From the NCBI GenBank assembly GCA_910585265.1, contig CAJUCA010000018.1, positions 1 to 51,420 of the forward strand: a stretch of 51,420 nt of DNA. The letters run 5' to 3'. The notes below the pieces were generated by a model, which saw only the letters and a list, made by a program, of their open reading frames with translations, had not been told where the DNA came from and made no database searches. This DNA comes from an uncultured Oscillospiraceae bacterium (GTDB lineage Bacteria; Bacillota; Clostridia; Oscillospirales; Oscillospiraceae). A program made the position numbers and the translations under genes. Of this stretch, positions 39,058-47,417 are shown piece after piece. The stretch's first letter is position 1, and each line of letters begins with the position of its first letter.

Positions 39058-39323
39058 GAAGCTGTACCAACCGCCTCAGCACCCAGCTTTGCGGCCCAAA
39101 TTGCCGCTGGCCTCGTCAGGCAAAAGTCCGCTTCGTATGAAATACCCTTTGGGCATTTCATACTGCGCTCCCTTTGCCTTCCTCTCCCCACAAAGCCGGA
39201 AGGGCGGCTTTGCGGGGGCCCCTGAGAAATCTTGAAATACACAAAGTATTCCTGCGATTTTTCGCCTTGCCACCGGCAATTTTGACTCGCAAATCTGAAT
39301 ACTTCGGCGATTGGTACAGCTTC
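39058..39323. mobile_element. MITE-like element, copy 4 (266 bp, divergent)
   Basis: Inverted ends GAAGCTGTACCAA / TTGGTACAGCTTC, flanked by TAA and TGA (both TNA). It holds the core CTTGAAATACACAAAGTATT that is shared with the other copies, plus about 100 extra bases with a GTATGAAAT/ATTTCATAC hairpin (39134-39166). No transposase. Flanks are not identical, so the target duplication has decayed or the element moved differently. Confidence 0.75.
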
Positions 39324-39326
39324 TGA

Positions 39327-39358
39327 AAAGCAGGGGCCGGAAATCCGGCCCCTGCTTT
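39327..39358. terminator. Foldase gene terminator
   Basis: AAAGCAGGGGCCGG pairs perfectly with CCGGCCCCTGCTTT. Bidirectional, located between the MITE-like element and the foldase stop codon. Confidence 0.8.
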
Positions 39359-39383
39359 GTAATTTCTTAGAGAATGCGGGCTC

Positions 39384-40955
39384 TTAATTGCCCAGGTAAT
39401 CGGCTCCTCCCGCCAGGGCGGTCTGGAAGCCCTTGCCCAGCTCCTCCTTCCAGGCTTTCAGATCCTGCTCGGTGAGGGCGGAGCGCACGTCCCTGGCCCA
39501 CTTGACCTCGCCGTCGCCCACCAGGTAGATGAAGTGGTAGCCGTAGTAGCCGCTGGAGGCACCCTCGGCGGCGGAGTGCTGCACCACCCCGGTGTCGCCG
39601 GGCTTGCGGGCGTCGTCGAACATCCAGTCATTGAACTCGGAGACGAACTCGTTCTGGGCCACGTCCTCATACAGCCCGCCGTCGGTGCCGTCGCTGTCGG
39701 CGGACTTCTCGTTGGCCAGCTTGGCGAAGGAGTCCTCGCTCTTATCGCCGCCCTCGAACTCGGCCACGATGGCGTCCATCTTCTCCTTGGCGGCGGCCCA
39801 GGCCTCGTCGGTGGGGGCCACGTACTTGCCGTCCTCGCCGGTGGTGTAATCCGCGGTGACCAGGATGTGGCGGACGGTCTTGGTGGCCTCGTCCACCCGC
39901 TCGCGGCCGTGGAAGGTGATGACGTAGTAGCCGCTCTCGCCGTTCTCCACCAGCTTATACTCGCCCTCCTTCAGCTTCAGCAGATCCTCCTTGATGGCGG
40001 AGGAAATGCCGCTGGTGCCCACGTTAGTGGTGTGGTCGGCGATGCTGGAGTCCTTCAGATCGTACTTCTTGGCCACGTCGGCCAGCTTGTCCCCGTCCTT
40101 GAGGGCCTTCAGGGCCTCGTCGGCCTGGGCCTTGGCGTCGGCCAGGGCCTGCTCCTTCAGGGTCTTGACCTTCTCCTCGTCGATGTCGTTGCCGTCCTTG
40201 TCCTTGGTCTCCACCGTCTCGGGGGTGAAGTAGAGATAGGAGTATTCAAAGGTGTCGTAGGTGTCGGCGTGGTCGTCCTCTTTGTAGTAGGCCTCCAGGT
40301 CGTCGGTGGAGTAGCCGCCGGACAGCTCCTTGCTCTTTTCGCTCTCGGCGATCTGGGCCAGCAGGTTGCGGGTGAGGACCTTCTCAAACAGCCCGCCGTT
40401 CATATAGGAGCCGTAGTTGGCCCTGAGGAAGGCGGAGTAGCTGTAGCCGTAGGCTGCGGCCTGGTTCTTGAAGGCCTTGATCTGGGCGTCCACGTCCTCC
40501 TTGACCTCGGCCTCGGTGTGGCCGTTCTTCTTGGCCTCGGCGGACAGGGCCAGCTCCTGCTGGACGGTGGTCAGGGCGGACTCCAGGAAGTAGTCCCGGT
40601 AGGACTTGTTCTCCTCCTGGTTATACATCTGCTCCGCGTCGGACTTGCTGTTATCCAGGCCGCTGCCGCCGAACATGGACATCGTGCTGTTAAACCTGTT
40701 GCGGGCGACATGGTAGTAATAACCCAGCTCTGCGGTGGACAGGCTGGCATCGCCCACGGTGGCGGCGGTGGCCCGGGCCTGGAAGAAGCCGGAGTTCCAG
40801 ATCAGCAGGGCGGCCACCAGCCCGGCGATCACCACGCCGACGGCGGTATAGGTGATGGTCTTGCGCTTGCGGGCGGCCTGCTGCTGCTGGGCCAGGAGGG
40901 CCTTTTCGGACGGGCCCGCGCCCTGACGCTGTTTTTTCTCTCGAGATGCGCTCAT
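39384..40955 (-). CDS. Membrane-anchored SurA/PrsA-like peptidyl-prolyl isomerase
   Basis: 523 aa. A charged, Gln-rich cytoplasmic N-terminus and a membrane segment (about 34-54) anchor it outside the membrane. Residues about 65-240 resemble a SurA N-terminal chaperone domain; about 300-500 have parvulin-type elements (VRHILVTADYTTG, SFAKLANEKSADSDGTDGGL, NEFVSEFNDWMFDDARKPGDTGVV, YGYHFIYLVG). The mature domain is very acidic and Lys/Asp-rich. It helps fold secreted proteins. Promoter at 41038-41066; binding site GAGAGG. Confidence 0.87.
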   Translation of the reverse strand: MSASREKKQRQGAGPSEKALLAQQQQAARKRKTITYTAVGVVIAGLVAALLIWNSGFFQARATAATVGDASLSTAELGYYYHVARNRFNSTMSMFGGSGLDNSKSDAEQMYNQEENKSYRDYFLESALTTVQQELALSAEAKKNGHTEAEVKEDVDAQIKAFKNQAAAYGYSYSAFLRANYGSYMNGGLFEKVLTRNLLAQIAESEKSKELSGGYSTDDLEAYYKEDDHADTYDTFEYSYLYFTPETVETKDKDGNDIDEEKVKTLKEQALADAKAQADEALKALKDGDKLADVAKKYDLKDSSIADHTTNVGTSGISSAIKEDLLKLKEGEYKLVENGESGYYVITFHGRERVDEATKTVRHILVTADYTTGEDGKYVAPTDEAWAAAKEKMDAIVAEFEGGDKSEDSFAKLANEKSADSDGTDGGLYEDVAQNEFVSEFNDWMFDDARKPGDTGVVQHSAAEGASSGYYGYHFIYLVGDGEVKWARDVRSALTEQDLKAWKEELGKGFQTALAGGADYLGN

Positions 40956-41037
40956 GGTATGATCAATCCTCTCAGTAAATCATGTGATAGGGTGCGCAAC
41001 GGCGCAAAGGCACATCGGTGATGTGCGCAATGCAGAC

Positions 41038-41066
41038 ATTATAGCATGGCGGGACGGAGGTTGCAA
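41038..41066 (-). promoter_or_regulatory. SigA-type promoter of the foldase gene
   Basis: On the minus strand TTGCAA, 17-bp spacer, perfect TATAAT; the leader contains a GCACATC/GATGTGC hairpin at 41010-41026. Confidence 0.7.
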
Positions 41067-41369
41067 GAAAAAAATCGATCTCTGAAAAATATCTGAAAAG
41101 GCGGGAGGGCCTTGGCCCTCCCGCCTGATGCGGCCAAACCCCCGCCATGGCCGTGCCGCCCCGTTAAAAACCTGCACGTCAATGCAGGTGGGTCGCCTCC
41201 GCGCCGCTTTACCGCTTCCAACGTCCAGACACCTCCGGAGAGGGCCGGGAGGCCTGCGAGCCACGGCGCGAGGGGGCGTCCCGTTTCAGAAATGTGGGTT
41301 TTAAAAGGGCGGACACGTAGTTAGAACCTGGCAGGGGAAATGCGTCCGAGCCGTTGTGAGCAGCGAACT

Positions 41370-41441
41370 AAGTCCGGAGCGGAGCGAACTGGCCGGAGCC
41401 GCTGAAGGCGGCGCAGGACAGTTTGCGGAGTCGGAGGACTT
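41370..41441. repeat. Two-stem structured repeat, copy X
   Basis: Outer stem AAGTCC/GGACTT, conserved loop GGAGCGGAG opposite CGGAGTCGGA, inner stem CGAACTG/CAGTTTG. Copy Y (47242-47312) keeps both loop strands exactly but has different, still pairing stems. Copy X directly abuts the MITE-like element copy 3. Confidence 0.8.
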
Positions 41442-41442
41442 A

Positions 41443-41602
41443 GAACCTGTATTCACAGCCGAAGATGCCGGCTGGGCGAGGGATTTTTTCGCCAGACAAG
41501 GCAAATTTTCGCAGGAATACTTTGTGTATTGCAAGAAAATTTAACGCAGGATGGCGGAAAAAGACCCGTCAAGACGGTGTTTGAGGTTGTGAATACAGGT
41601 TC
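41443..41602. mobile_element. MITE-like element, copy 3 (160 bp)
   Basis: Perfect inverted ends GAACCTGTATTCACA / TGTGAATACAGGTTC flanked by TTA on both sides. The interior is recognisably related to copies 1 and 2 (core GCAGGAATACTTTGTGTATT and surrounding blocks) although the ends differ. No coding capacity for a transposase. Confidence 0.88.
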
Positions 41603-41697
41603 TTAGGGCGCGCCGCGAACAGGCGAGGCGCAGGTGCGCCGCGTCCGAGCCGTCGTGAGCAGGCGGCGCGTGTTCCTCCCGGCTGCCGCCGGGGGCG

Positions 41698-41985
41698 TTA
41701 TTCCTCCCCGTCCTCCTCGTCGGCGAACAGCTCCTCCATAAACTGCTCGTAAACCTCGTTCAGCTCCTGTTCGTCATCGATGTCGGCCAGCAGCTGCTCG
41801 CCGTCCTGCTCCACGACCCGCAGCAGGATCAGGCCGAAGTCCTCGTCGTCCTCGTCCATGTCGGCGGGTACGAAGGCCATGTACTCGCCGCCCTTGTATT
41901 CCAGGGTGCCCAGATGCTCCAATTCAAATTCATTGCCCTCGTCGTCGGTGACCGAGACGAAATCGGGGCCGTATTCTTCGCTCAT
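41698..41985 (-). CDS. DUF1292 family protein
   Basis: 95 aa, strongly acidic (more than a third Asp/Glu). The pattern FVSVTDDEGNEFELEHLGTLEYKGGEYMAFVPAD and ILLRVVEQDGEQLLADIDDEQELNEVYEQF fits DUF1292, widespread in Firmicutes (YrzB-like) and of unknown function. ATG preceded by GGAGGACGG. It stands alone here; in many Firmicutes it is near alaS or ruvX, which are absent. Confidence 0.88.
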   Translation of the reverse strand: MSEEYGPDFVSVTDDEGNEFELEHLGTLEYKGGEYMAFVPADMDEDDEDFGLILLRVVEQDGEQLLADIDDEQELNEVYEQFMEELFADEEDGEE

Positions 41986-42116
41986 GGCTTGCCGTCCTCC
42001 TTTGGTGGGCGGATTGCTTCCGCGTCCCCTATTGTAACGGGTGCGGCGGAAAAATGCAAGGGGGATTCAAAAAATTTCCGGGAAAATCCTGTCGGATCAG
42101 GCAGGTTCAGGCAGGG

Positions 42117-42145
42117 TGGACAAATTGGAAGTGCTGTGGTATAAT
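42117..42145 (+). promoter_or_regulatory. SigA-type promoter of the PBP gene
   Basis: TGGACA, 17-bp spacer, perfect TATAAT. It implies a leader of about 170 nt, in which I see no recognisable riboswitch. Confidence 0.68.
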
Positions 42146-42323
42146 AACCAAATCCGCCGGGCCGCCAGGGCGCGGCGGGCGAGAGGGAGAGATTTGTCGA
42201 TTAACGGCTTTTATATGATGCTTGCGCGAAAAACCGTACCCGGCGGGGGAGAAGGACGCTTTCGGCACGCCGGGAATCCGGACCGCCCCCGGGCGGCATG
42301 ACTACATCGGAGGTATCTCAACC

Positions 42324-45167
42324 ATGCCAGAGACAAACAGAAGTCAAGGCGCGCCCCGCCGGGAACCCTCCCGGGACCGCGGCGAGGAGACGCGCCCCAT
42401 CAGTAAAATGGCCCGCAAACGCCGCCGGCCCATCGGGGTGACCATCCTGATCCGCATCCTCCAGGTGATGGGCACCCTGCTGCTGCTGGGGGTGATCACC
42501 GGGTCGCTGCTGCTGTGCTACGCCGCCGTGTATGTCAAGACGGCGGTGATGCCCAAGGCCCACATCGACCTGTCCGCCTACACCCTGAACGAGAACTCCA
42601 TCATCTATTATGAGGACAAGACCAGCGGGCAGTGGCGGGAGCTTCAGACCCTGATGGGCAAGGAGAACCGGGAGATCATCGAGTACAAGGACATCCCGGA
42701 GGATCTGATCAACGCCTTCGTGGCCATCGAGGACAAGCGGTTCTGGCAGCACCACGGCGTGGACTGGAAGCGCACCGCCAACGGCGTGCTGCGTATGTTC
42801 ACCGGAGGCAATATCCAGGGCGGGTCCACCATCACCCAGCAGCTGATCAAAAACCTGACAGAATACGACGACGTCACCGTCACCCGGAAGATCGCGGAGA
42901 TCTTTACCGCCCTGGACCTGGAGGACAACAACTCCAAGGAGGATATCCTCACCGTCTATTTTAACCGGATCTACATGGGCAACAACTGCTTCGGCGTGCA
43001 GGCGGCGTCCCGGTACTACTTCGGCAAGGACGTGTGGGACCTGAACCTGGCGGAGTGCGCCAGTCTGGCGGGGATCACCAACAACCCGTCCCTCTACGCC
43101 CCCTACGGCGTGGTGGACGTGGTGCGGTATACCTGTAAATCCTGCGGGGACTACTACCTGAACGAGAAGCCCGGCACCTGCGAGACCTGCGGCGGGCACA
43201 TTTTTGACAACGGTGAGGTGTGGACCAACCGGGAGTATAACAAGGCCCGGCAGGAGCTGATCCTGAAGGAGATGGCCAAGCCGGACGAGGCCCGGGACAA
43301 CAAGGGGTATATCACCGAGGCGGAGCGGGACGCGGCCATCGCCTACCCCCTGGTGTTCACCAAGGACGCCCAGGCCGGGACGGACGATCCGGACAATCCG
43401 GAGGACGCCCAGGCCGAGCCGAAGTCCAAGGCCACCCCCCGCTACTCCTGGTATGTGGAGGCGGTGATCAGCGACGCGGTGGACGCCCTGATGGAGGAGC
43501 AGCACATCAACGAGAAGGCCGCCAACCATCTGGTGTTCAGCGGCGGCCTGTCCATCTTCGTGCCCTACGACCCGGAGGTGCAGGCGGCGGTGGACACGGT
43601 GTTCAACGACCGCTCCAACCTGGATCAGGTGTCCCGGAAAACCGGCCAGCGGCTCATGTCCGCCATCACGGTGGTGGACAATTCCAGCGGCTATGTGGTG
43701 GCCATCGGCAACACCATGGAGAAGGAGGTGGACCTGGGGCTGAACCCCGCCGTTCACTCGCTGCGGCAGCCCGGCTCATCCATCAAGCCCCTGTCCGTTT
43801 ACTCCCCCGCCATTGAGATGGGGCTGATCACGCCCGCCTCCGTGGTGGACGACAGCCCCCAGCTCCTCAACGGAAGGCCGTGGCCCTACAACGTGTTCCC
43901 GGTGTACGACGGGCTGACCACCGTTTGGGACGGCCTGACCGAATCGCTGAACACCGTGGCCGTCCGGGTGCTGGAGAAGGTGACTCCCCAGGCGTCCTTC
44001 GACTTCCTGGAGCAGAAGTACGGCATCACCACCCTGGTGGACAGCTATGTGGACAGCGGGGGGCAGACCCACTCGGATATCGACCGCAGCCCCCTTGCCA
44101 TGGGCGGCCTGACCCGGGGCGTAACCACCTTTGAGATGGCGGCGGCCTTCGCCACCTTCCCCCGGAACGGGGCCTTCAACCCCGCCACCACGGTGCTGGA
44201 GATCAAGGACGCCTCGGGCAAGACCATCGTGGACCACCGCACCACTCCGGAGCTGATCATCAGCGAGCGGACGGCCTACTATATCAACTCCAACCTGTCC
44301 AACGCGGTGACCTCTCCCATGGGCACCGCAGGGAAGGCCCGCATATCCGGCCAGACCGTGGCGGGCAAGACGGGCACCACCAACGATGTGTTCAACTACT
44401 GGTTCTGCGGCTACACCTCCTACTACACCGCGGCGGTGTGGACGGGCTACCGCTACAACGAGAAGATCAACAGCAATTACGTCAATCCCTCGGTGACCAT
44501 GTGGCAGAAGGTGATGGCCATACTCCACGAGGGCAAGGAGAACGCCCCCTTCCCCGTCCCCGGGGAGCTGGGGACCTACGACATCTGCAAGGACTGCGGC
44601 AAGCGGGCGGTGAGCAACTGCGCCAACGACTCCCGGGGGAACCGGGTGCAGTCCTTCCGCCTGCTCCGGGAGGACGCCCCCGCCGAGAGCTGCGTGTGCC
44701 ACGTCCCCGTGCAGATCTGCACGGAAAGCCCCATCCTGAAGGGGGACGGCACCCCCAGCGGGTTCTTCCACGCGCCGGGGCCCTTCTGCCCGGAGGAGAC
44801 GGTGAAAACCATCTGCTACGTGGACTTCCAGCGGGAGGTGGAGGTGCCATCGGTGTCCGTGGGGGACACCAACGCCCTGCTGAGCACCTACCAGAGATGG
44901 GCGGGCGGGGAGGAGGGGGCGTCGCCCTGCGACGTCCACACCGAGGAGCCGGTGGAGAGCGATCCCCCGGTGGACCCCAGCGTCTCGCCGGAGCCGGGCA
45001 CGTCCGACCCGCCGGTGCCCACCGATCCCTTTGTGGATCCCACTCTGCCCCCGGCGACGGGAGAGCCGACCCTGCCCCCGGTGGATCCCACCGCGGAGCC
45101 GCCCGTTGAGACGCCGCCGGACGAATCCTATATCCCGGCGGTGGACCCAAGCCCCACCCTGCCGTGA
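42324..45167 (+). CDS. Class A penicillin-binding protein (glycosyltransferase/transpeptidase) with CxxC insert
   Basis: 947 aa. Basic cytoplasmic N-terminus, membrane segment about 38-66, then a GT51 glycosyltransferase domain with AIEDKRFWQHHGVD and GGSTITQQLIKN. The transpeptidase domain has the serine motif SSIK (about 485-488), SLN and KTGTT (about 681). Between the two is an insert with CKSC and CETC (about 271-289), a zinc-ribbon-like element not usual in PBP1a; more cysteines (CKDCGKRAVSNC, CVC) follow the transpeptidase domain. The C-terminal 80 residues are Pro/Asp/Glu-rich. It polymerises and cross-links peptidoglycan. The ATG was chosen for GGAGG. Confidence 0.92.
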   Translation: MPETNRSQGAPRREPSRDRGEETRPISKMARKRRRPIGVTILIRILQVMGTLLLLGVITGSLLLCYAAVYVKTAVMPKAHIDLSAYTLNENSIIYYEDKTSGQWRELQTLMGKENREIIEYKDIPEDLINAFVAIEDKRFWQHHGVDWKRTANGVLRMFTGGNIQGGSTITQQLIKNLTEYDDVTVTRKIAEIFTALDLEDNNSKEDILTVYFNRIYMGNNCFGVQAASRYYFGKDVWDLNLAECASLAGITNNPSLYAPYGVVDVVRYTCKSCGDYYLNEKPGTCETCGGHIFDNGEVWTNREYNKARQELILKEMAKPDEARDNKGYITEAERDAAIAYPLVFTKDAQAGTDDPDNPEDAQAEPKSKATPRYSWYVEAVISDAVDALMEEQHINEKAANHLVFSGGLSIFVPYDPEVQAAVDTVFNDRSNLDQVSRKTGQRLMSAITVVDNSSGYVVAIGNTMEKEVDLGLNPAVHSLRQPGSSIKPLSVYSPAIEMGLITPASVVDDSPQLLNGRPWPYNVFPVYDGLTTVWDGLTESLNTVAVRVLEKVTPQASFDFLEQKYGITTLVDSYVDSGGQTHSDIDRSPLAMGGLTRGVTTFEMAAAFATFPRNGAFNPATTVLEIKDASGKTIVDHRTTPELIISERTAYYINSNLSNAVTSPMGTAGKARISGQTVAGKTGTTNDVFNYWFCGYTSYYTAAVWTGYRYNEKINSNYVNPSVTMWQKVMAILHEGKENAPFPVPGELGTYDICKDCGKRAVSNCANDSRGNRVQSFRLLREDAPAESCVCHVPVQICTESPILKGDGTPSGFFHAPGPFCPEETVKTICYVDFQREVEVPSVSVGDTNALLSTYQRWAGGEEGASPCDVHTEEPVESDPPVDPSVSPEPGTSDPPVPTDPFVDPTLPPATGEPTLPPVDPTAEPPVETPPDESYIPAVDPSPTLP

Positions 45168-45178
45168 CCCGCGCCGCC

Positions 45179-45210
45179 CGCCGCCCGCCGCACCTGCGGC
45201 GGGCGGCGTT
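45179..45210 (+). terminator. PBP gene terminator
   Basis: CGCCGCCCGCCGC pairs with GCGGCGGGCGGCG around a four-base loop, then TTT; strong stem, short T-run. Confidence 0.65.
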
Positions 45211-45292
45211 TCGCGCTGGCGGCTATATGATTGTGCCGAAGAATGGCGGCGGGGACGGGGCAGGTTTGGCACATTTGCGGGGAGAATCGGAA

Positions 45293-45321
45293 TTGCGCAT
45301 AGTCCGTGTGTGTGGTACAAT
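45293..45321 (+). promoter_or_regulatory. SigA-type promoter of the ACT-domain gene
   Basis: TTGCGC, 17-bp spacer, TACAAT, about 40 bp upstream of the start codon. Confidence 0.65.
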
Positions 45322-45361
45322 AGACCACAGTACAAAGACAGCCGGGAAGGGGTGGGACAGG

Positions 45362-45808
45362 ATGGACCAGGAGCGGGGCCCCAGATATTTTATTGTGGAG
45401 GCAGGCGTACTGCCGGAGATCTACCTGAAGGTGGCGGAGGCCAAGCGGCTGCTGGAGACGGGGGAGGAGCGGACGGTGAACGCCGCCACCCGCCGCACCG
45501 GCATCAGCCGCAGCGCGTTTTATAAATATAAGGACGCCATCCGGCCCTTCCAGGATATGCTCCACGGGCGGATTGTCACCGTCCAGATCCTCCTGCGCAA
45601 CCAGCCGGGGGCGTTGTCCGGCGTGCTGAACCTGCTGGCGGACCGGGGGGGCAATGTGCTGACCATCAACCAGGCCATCCCCGGCGGCGGCGCGGCGGCG
45701 GTGACGGTGGGCCTGGAGACCAGCGGGCTGTCCGGGGGACTGGAGGAGCTGCTGGGAGAGCTGCGGGAGCGGCCCGAGGTGATCCGATGCGAGATCCCGG
45801 CGGGCTGA
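45362..45808 (+). CDS. ACT-domain protein (PheB/UPF0735 type)
   Basis: 148 aa. An N-terminal helix-turn-helix-like part (VNAATRRTGISRSAFYKYKDAI) is followed by an ACT domain (TVQILLRNQPGALSGVLNLLADRGGNVLTINQAI). This is the UPF0735 arrangement, usually upstream of hom as here. It may sense an amino acid and modulate threonine/methionine synthesis. The chosen ATG has AAGGGGTGGG; the longer frame overlaps the PBP end. Its TGA stop coincides with the target duplication of the following MITE-like element. Confidence 0.88.
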   Translation: MDQERGPRYFIVEAGVLPEIYLKVAEAKRLLETGEERTVNAATRRTGISRSAFYKYKDAIRPFQDMLHGRIVTVQILLRNQPGALSGVLNLLADRGGNVLTINQAIPGGGAAAVTVGLETSGLSGGLEELLGELRERPEVIRCEIPAG

Positions 45809-45969
45809 GAGCCTGTTTAAAATCTGGCGGAATGCCAGACAGGCGCGGATTTTTTCGCTGGGCAAGGCGATTTGACGCAGGAATACTTTGTGTATTTCAA
45901 GTCAAATCAACGCGGCCCAGCGGAAAAAGATGTGCCGGGATGGCGTTTTGATAGATTTTAAACAGGCTC
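45809..45969. mobile_element. MITE-like element, copy 2 (161 bp)
   Basis: Perfect inverted ends GAGCCTGTTTAAAATCT / AGATTTTAAACAGGCTC, flanked by TGA on both sides; the left TGA is the stop codon of the ACT-domain gene. Inverted relative to copy 1 and about 97% identical to it. It lies 23 bp upstream of hom inside what is probably one operon. Confidence 0.92.
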
Positions 45970-45992
45970 TGAGGGAAAGGAAGGACGGTATT

Positions 45993-47207
45993 ATGGTAAA
46001 TGTGGCGATTTTGGGCTTCGGCACCGTGGGCTCCGGGGTGGCGGAGGTGCTTACCGGGCACGAGAGCAGCATAGAGCGGAAGGCGGAGGGCCTGATCCGG
46101 CTGAAGTATATCCTGGACGTGCGGGACTTTCCGGACAGCCCCTTCGCGGGCCGGTTTGTGAAGGACTTCGGGGTGATCGAAAACGACCCCGAGGTGGACA
46201 TTGTGGTGGAGACCATCGGCGGGGCCGGGGTGGCCCTGGACTTCACCCGGAGGGCGTTGGCGGCGGGCAAGAGCGTTGTCACCTCCAACAAGGAGCTGGT
46301 GGCCGCCCACGGCTACGAGCTGACCCAGACGGCGAAGGAGAAGGGGGTGTGCTACCTCTTTGAGGCCAGCGTGGGGGGCGGCATCCCCATCATCCGGCCC
46401 CTGAGCCAGTGTCTGGCCGCCAACGAGATTTTGGAGATCTACGGCATTTTGAACGGCACCACCAACTATATCCTCACCCGGATGATCCGGGCGGGGCTGA
46501 CCTTTGACGCCGCCCTGGCGGAGGCCCAGGAGAAGGGCTACGCCGAGCGGGACCCCTCCGCCGACGTGGACGGCCACGACGCCTGCCGGAAGATCTGCAT
46601 CCTGGCGGCCATCGCCTTCGGGCGGCACGTCTACCCGGAGCAGGTGCCCACCCAGGGCATCGCCGGGGTGACCCTGGCCGACGTGGACTACGCCGAGAGC
46701 GCGGGCAAGAAGATCAAGCTGCTGGGCCGGGCCATCCGCCGGGAGGACGGGCGGGTGTGCGCCTACGTGGCCCCCCATCTGGTGGACCAGTCCAACCCGC
46801 TGGCGGGGGTGGAGGACGTGTTTAACGCCATCTCCGTCCAGGGGGACGCCATTGGGGACGTGATGTTCTACGGCCGGGGGGCGGGCAAGCTGCCCACCGC
46901 CTCCGCTGTGGTGGCGGACGTTATCGACGTGGCCCGGAACATGGGCCACCGGAAGGCCCTGTCCTGGGAGCCGGGGGGCCAGGACGCCGCCTGCGGCACG
47001 GACCAGCTGAAAAGCCGCTGGTATGTCCGGGCCAGGGCGTCGGTGGACGGGCTGCGCGCCGCCCTGCCGGGGTGCAAGCTGCTGGCCCGCCGGGAGAGCG
47101 GCGGGGACGAGTCCGCCTGCCTCTCTGCCGAGCCGCTGACCCGGGGGGAGTTGGATCAGGCGTTGGCGGGGCTGGAGGTGCGCTCCGCGCTGCGGGTGCT
47201 GGATTGA
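45993..47207 (+). CDS. hom: Homoserine dehydrogenase
   Basis: 404 aa. Nucleotide-binding motif VAILGFGTVGSG, catalytic region TSNKELVAAHGYEL, GILNGTTNYIL and GYAERDPSADVDGHDACRK. The C-terminal ACT part is degenerate or short compared with the roughly 430-aa Bacillus enzyme. Reduces aspartate semialdehyde to homoserine for threonine and methionine. ATG chosen with GGAAGG; the frame continues into the upstream MITE-like element and was trimmed. Follows the ACT-domain gene and precedes lysC. Confidence 0.95.
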   Translation: MVNVAILGFGTVGSGVAEVLTGHESSIERKAEGLIRLKYILDVRDFPDSPFAGRFVKDFGVIENDPEVDIVVETIGGAGVALDFTRRALAAGKSVVTSNKELVAAHGYELTQTAKEKGVCYLFEASVGGGIPIIRPLSQCLAANEILEIYGILNGTTNYILTRMIRAGLTFDAALAEAQEKGYAERDPSADVDGHDACRKICILAAIAFGRHVYPEQVPTQGIAGVTLADVDYAESAGKKIKLLGRAIRREDGRVCAYVAPHLVDQSNPLAGVEDVFNAISVQGDAIGDVMFYGRGAGKLPTASAVVADVIDVARNMGHRKALSWEPGGQDAACGTDQLKSRWYVRARASVDGLRAALPGCKLLARRESGGDESACLSAEPLTRGELDQALAGLEVRSALRVLD

Positions 47208-47241
47208 GCAGGAAGCGCGGAGGCGTGCGGAGCAGCGGGCT

Positions 47242-47312
47242 AACTCCGGAGCGGAGCAAAAGCAGGGGAGGCCCCAGGGGGGCCGGAGGGCTTTTGCGGA
47301 GTCGGAGGAGTT
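47242..47312. repeat. Two-stem structured repeat, copy Y
   Basis: Outer stem AACTCC/GGAGTT, conserved loop GGAGCGGAG opposite CGGAGTCGGA, inner stem CAAAAGC/GCTTTTG. Partner of copy X at 41370-41441. It lies in the 210-bp gap between hom and lysC. Confidence 0.8.
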
Positions 47313-47417
47313 AGAACCGCGTAGCGCAGCCGCCGGAGCGTGACAACAGCAAAGCGCGGATGCTCCGCATAAAATGGAGTGCCGGATAGAAATCTCCATG
47401 AGAGGATGAATGGAACT

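Larger units (their letters stand above)
41067..41697. other. Gene-free stretch rich in repeats
   Basis: No supportable gene. It holds a GGCGGGAGGGC-CTTG-GCCCTCCCGCC hairpin (41100-41125, shared with the element at 10790-10921), a structured repeat (41370-41441), a MITE-like element (41443-41602), and two copies of a 22-bp sequence beginning GCGTCCGAGCCGT and ending GTGAGCAG (41342-41363 and 41641-41662). It looks like a landing zone for nested small elements. Confidence 0.75.

Noticed and set aside
41067..41440. Stable noncoding RNA gene (6S, SRP RNA or RNase P RNA)
   Set aside because: Looked for GGAAGGAAGCAG-like SRP, RNase P core and 6S bulge patterns; none seen. The region is explained by repeats.
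45888..45992. Extended start of hom within the MITE-like element
   Set aside because: The extra 35 codons come from the element and reappear upstream of the unrelated VTC gene; the family start motif and a binding site are at 45993.
47208..47417. Lysine riboswitch upstream of lysC
   Set aside because: The gap is dominated by the structured repeat; the conserved bases of the lysine aptamer were not found.
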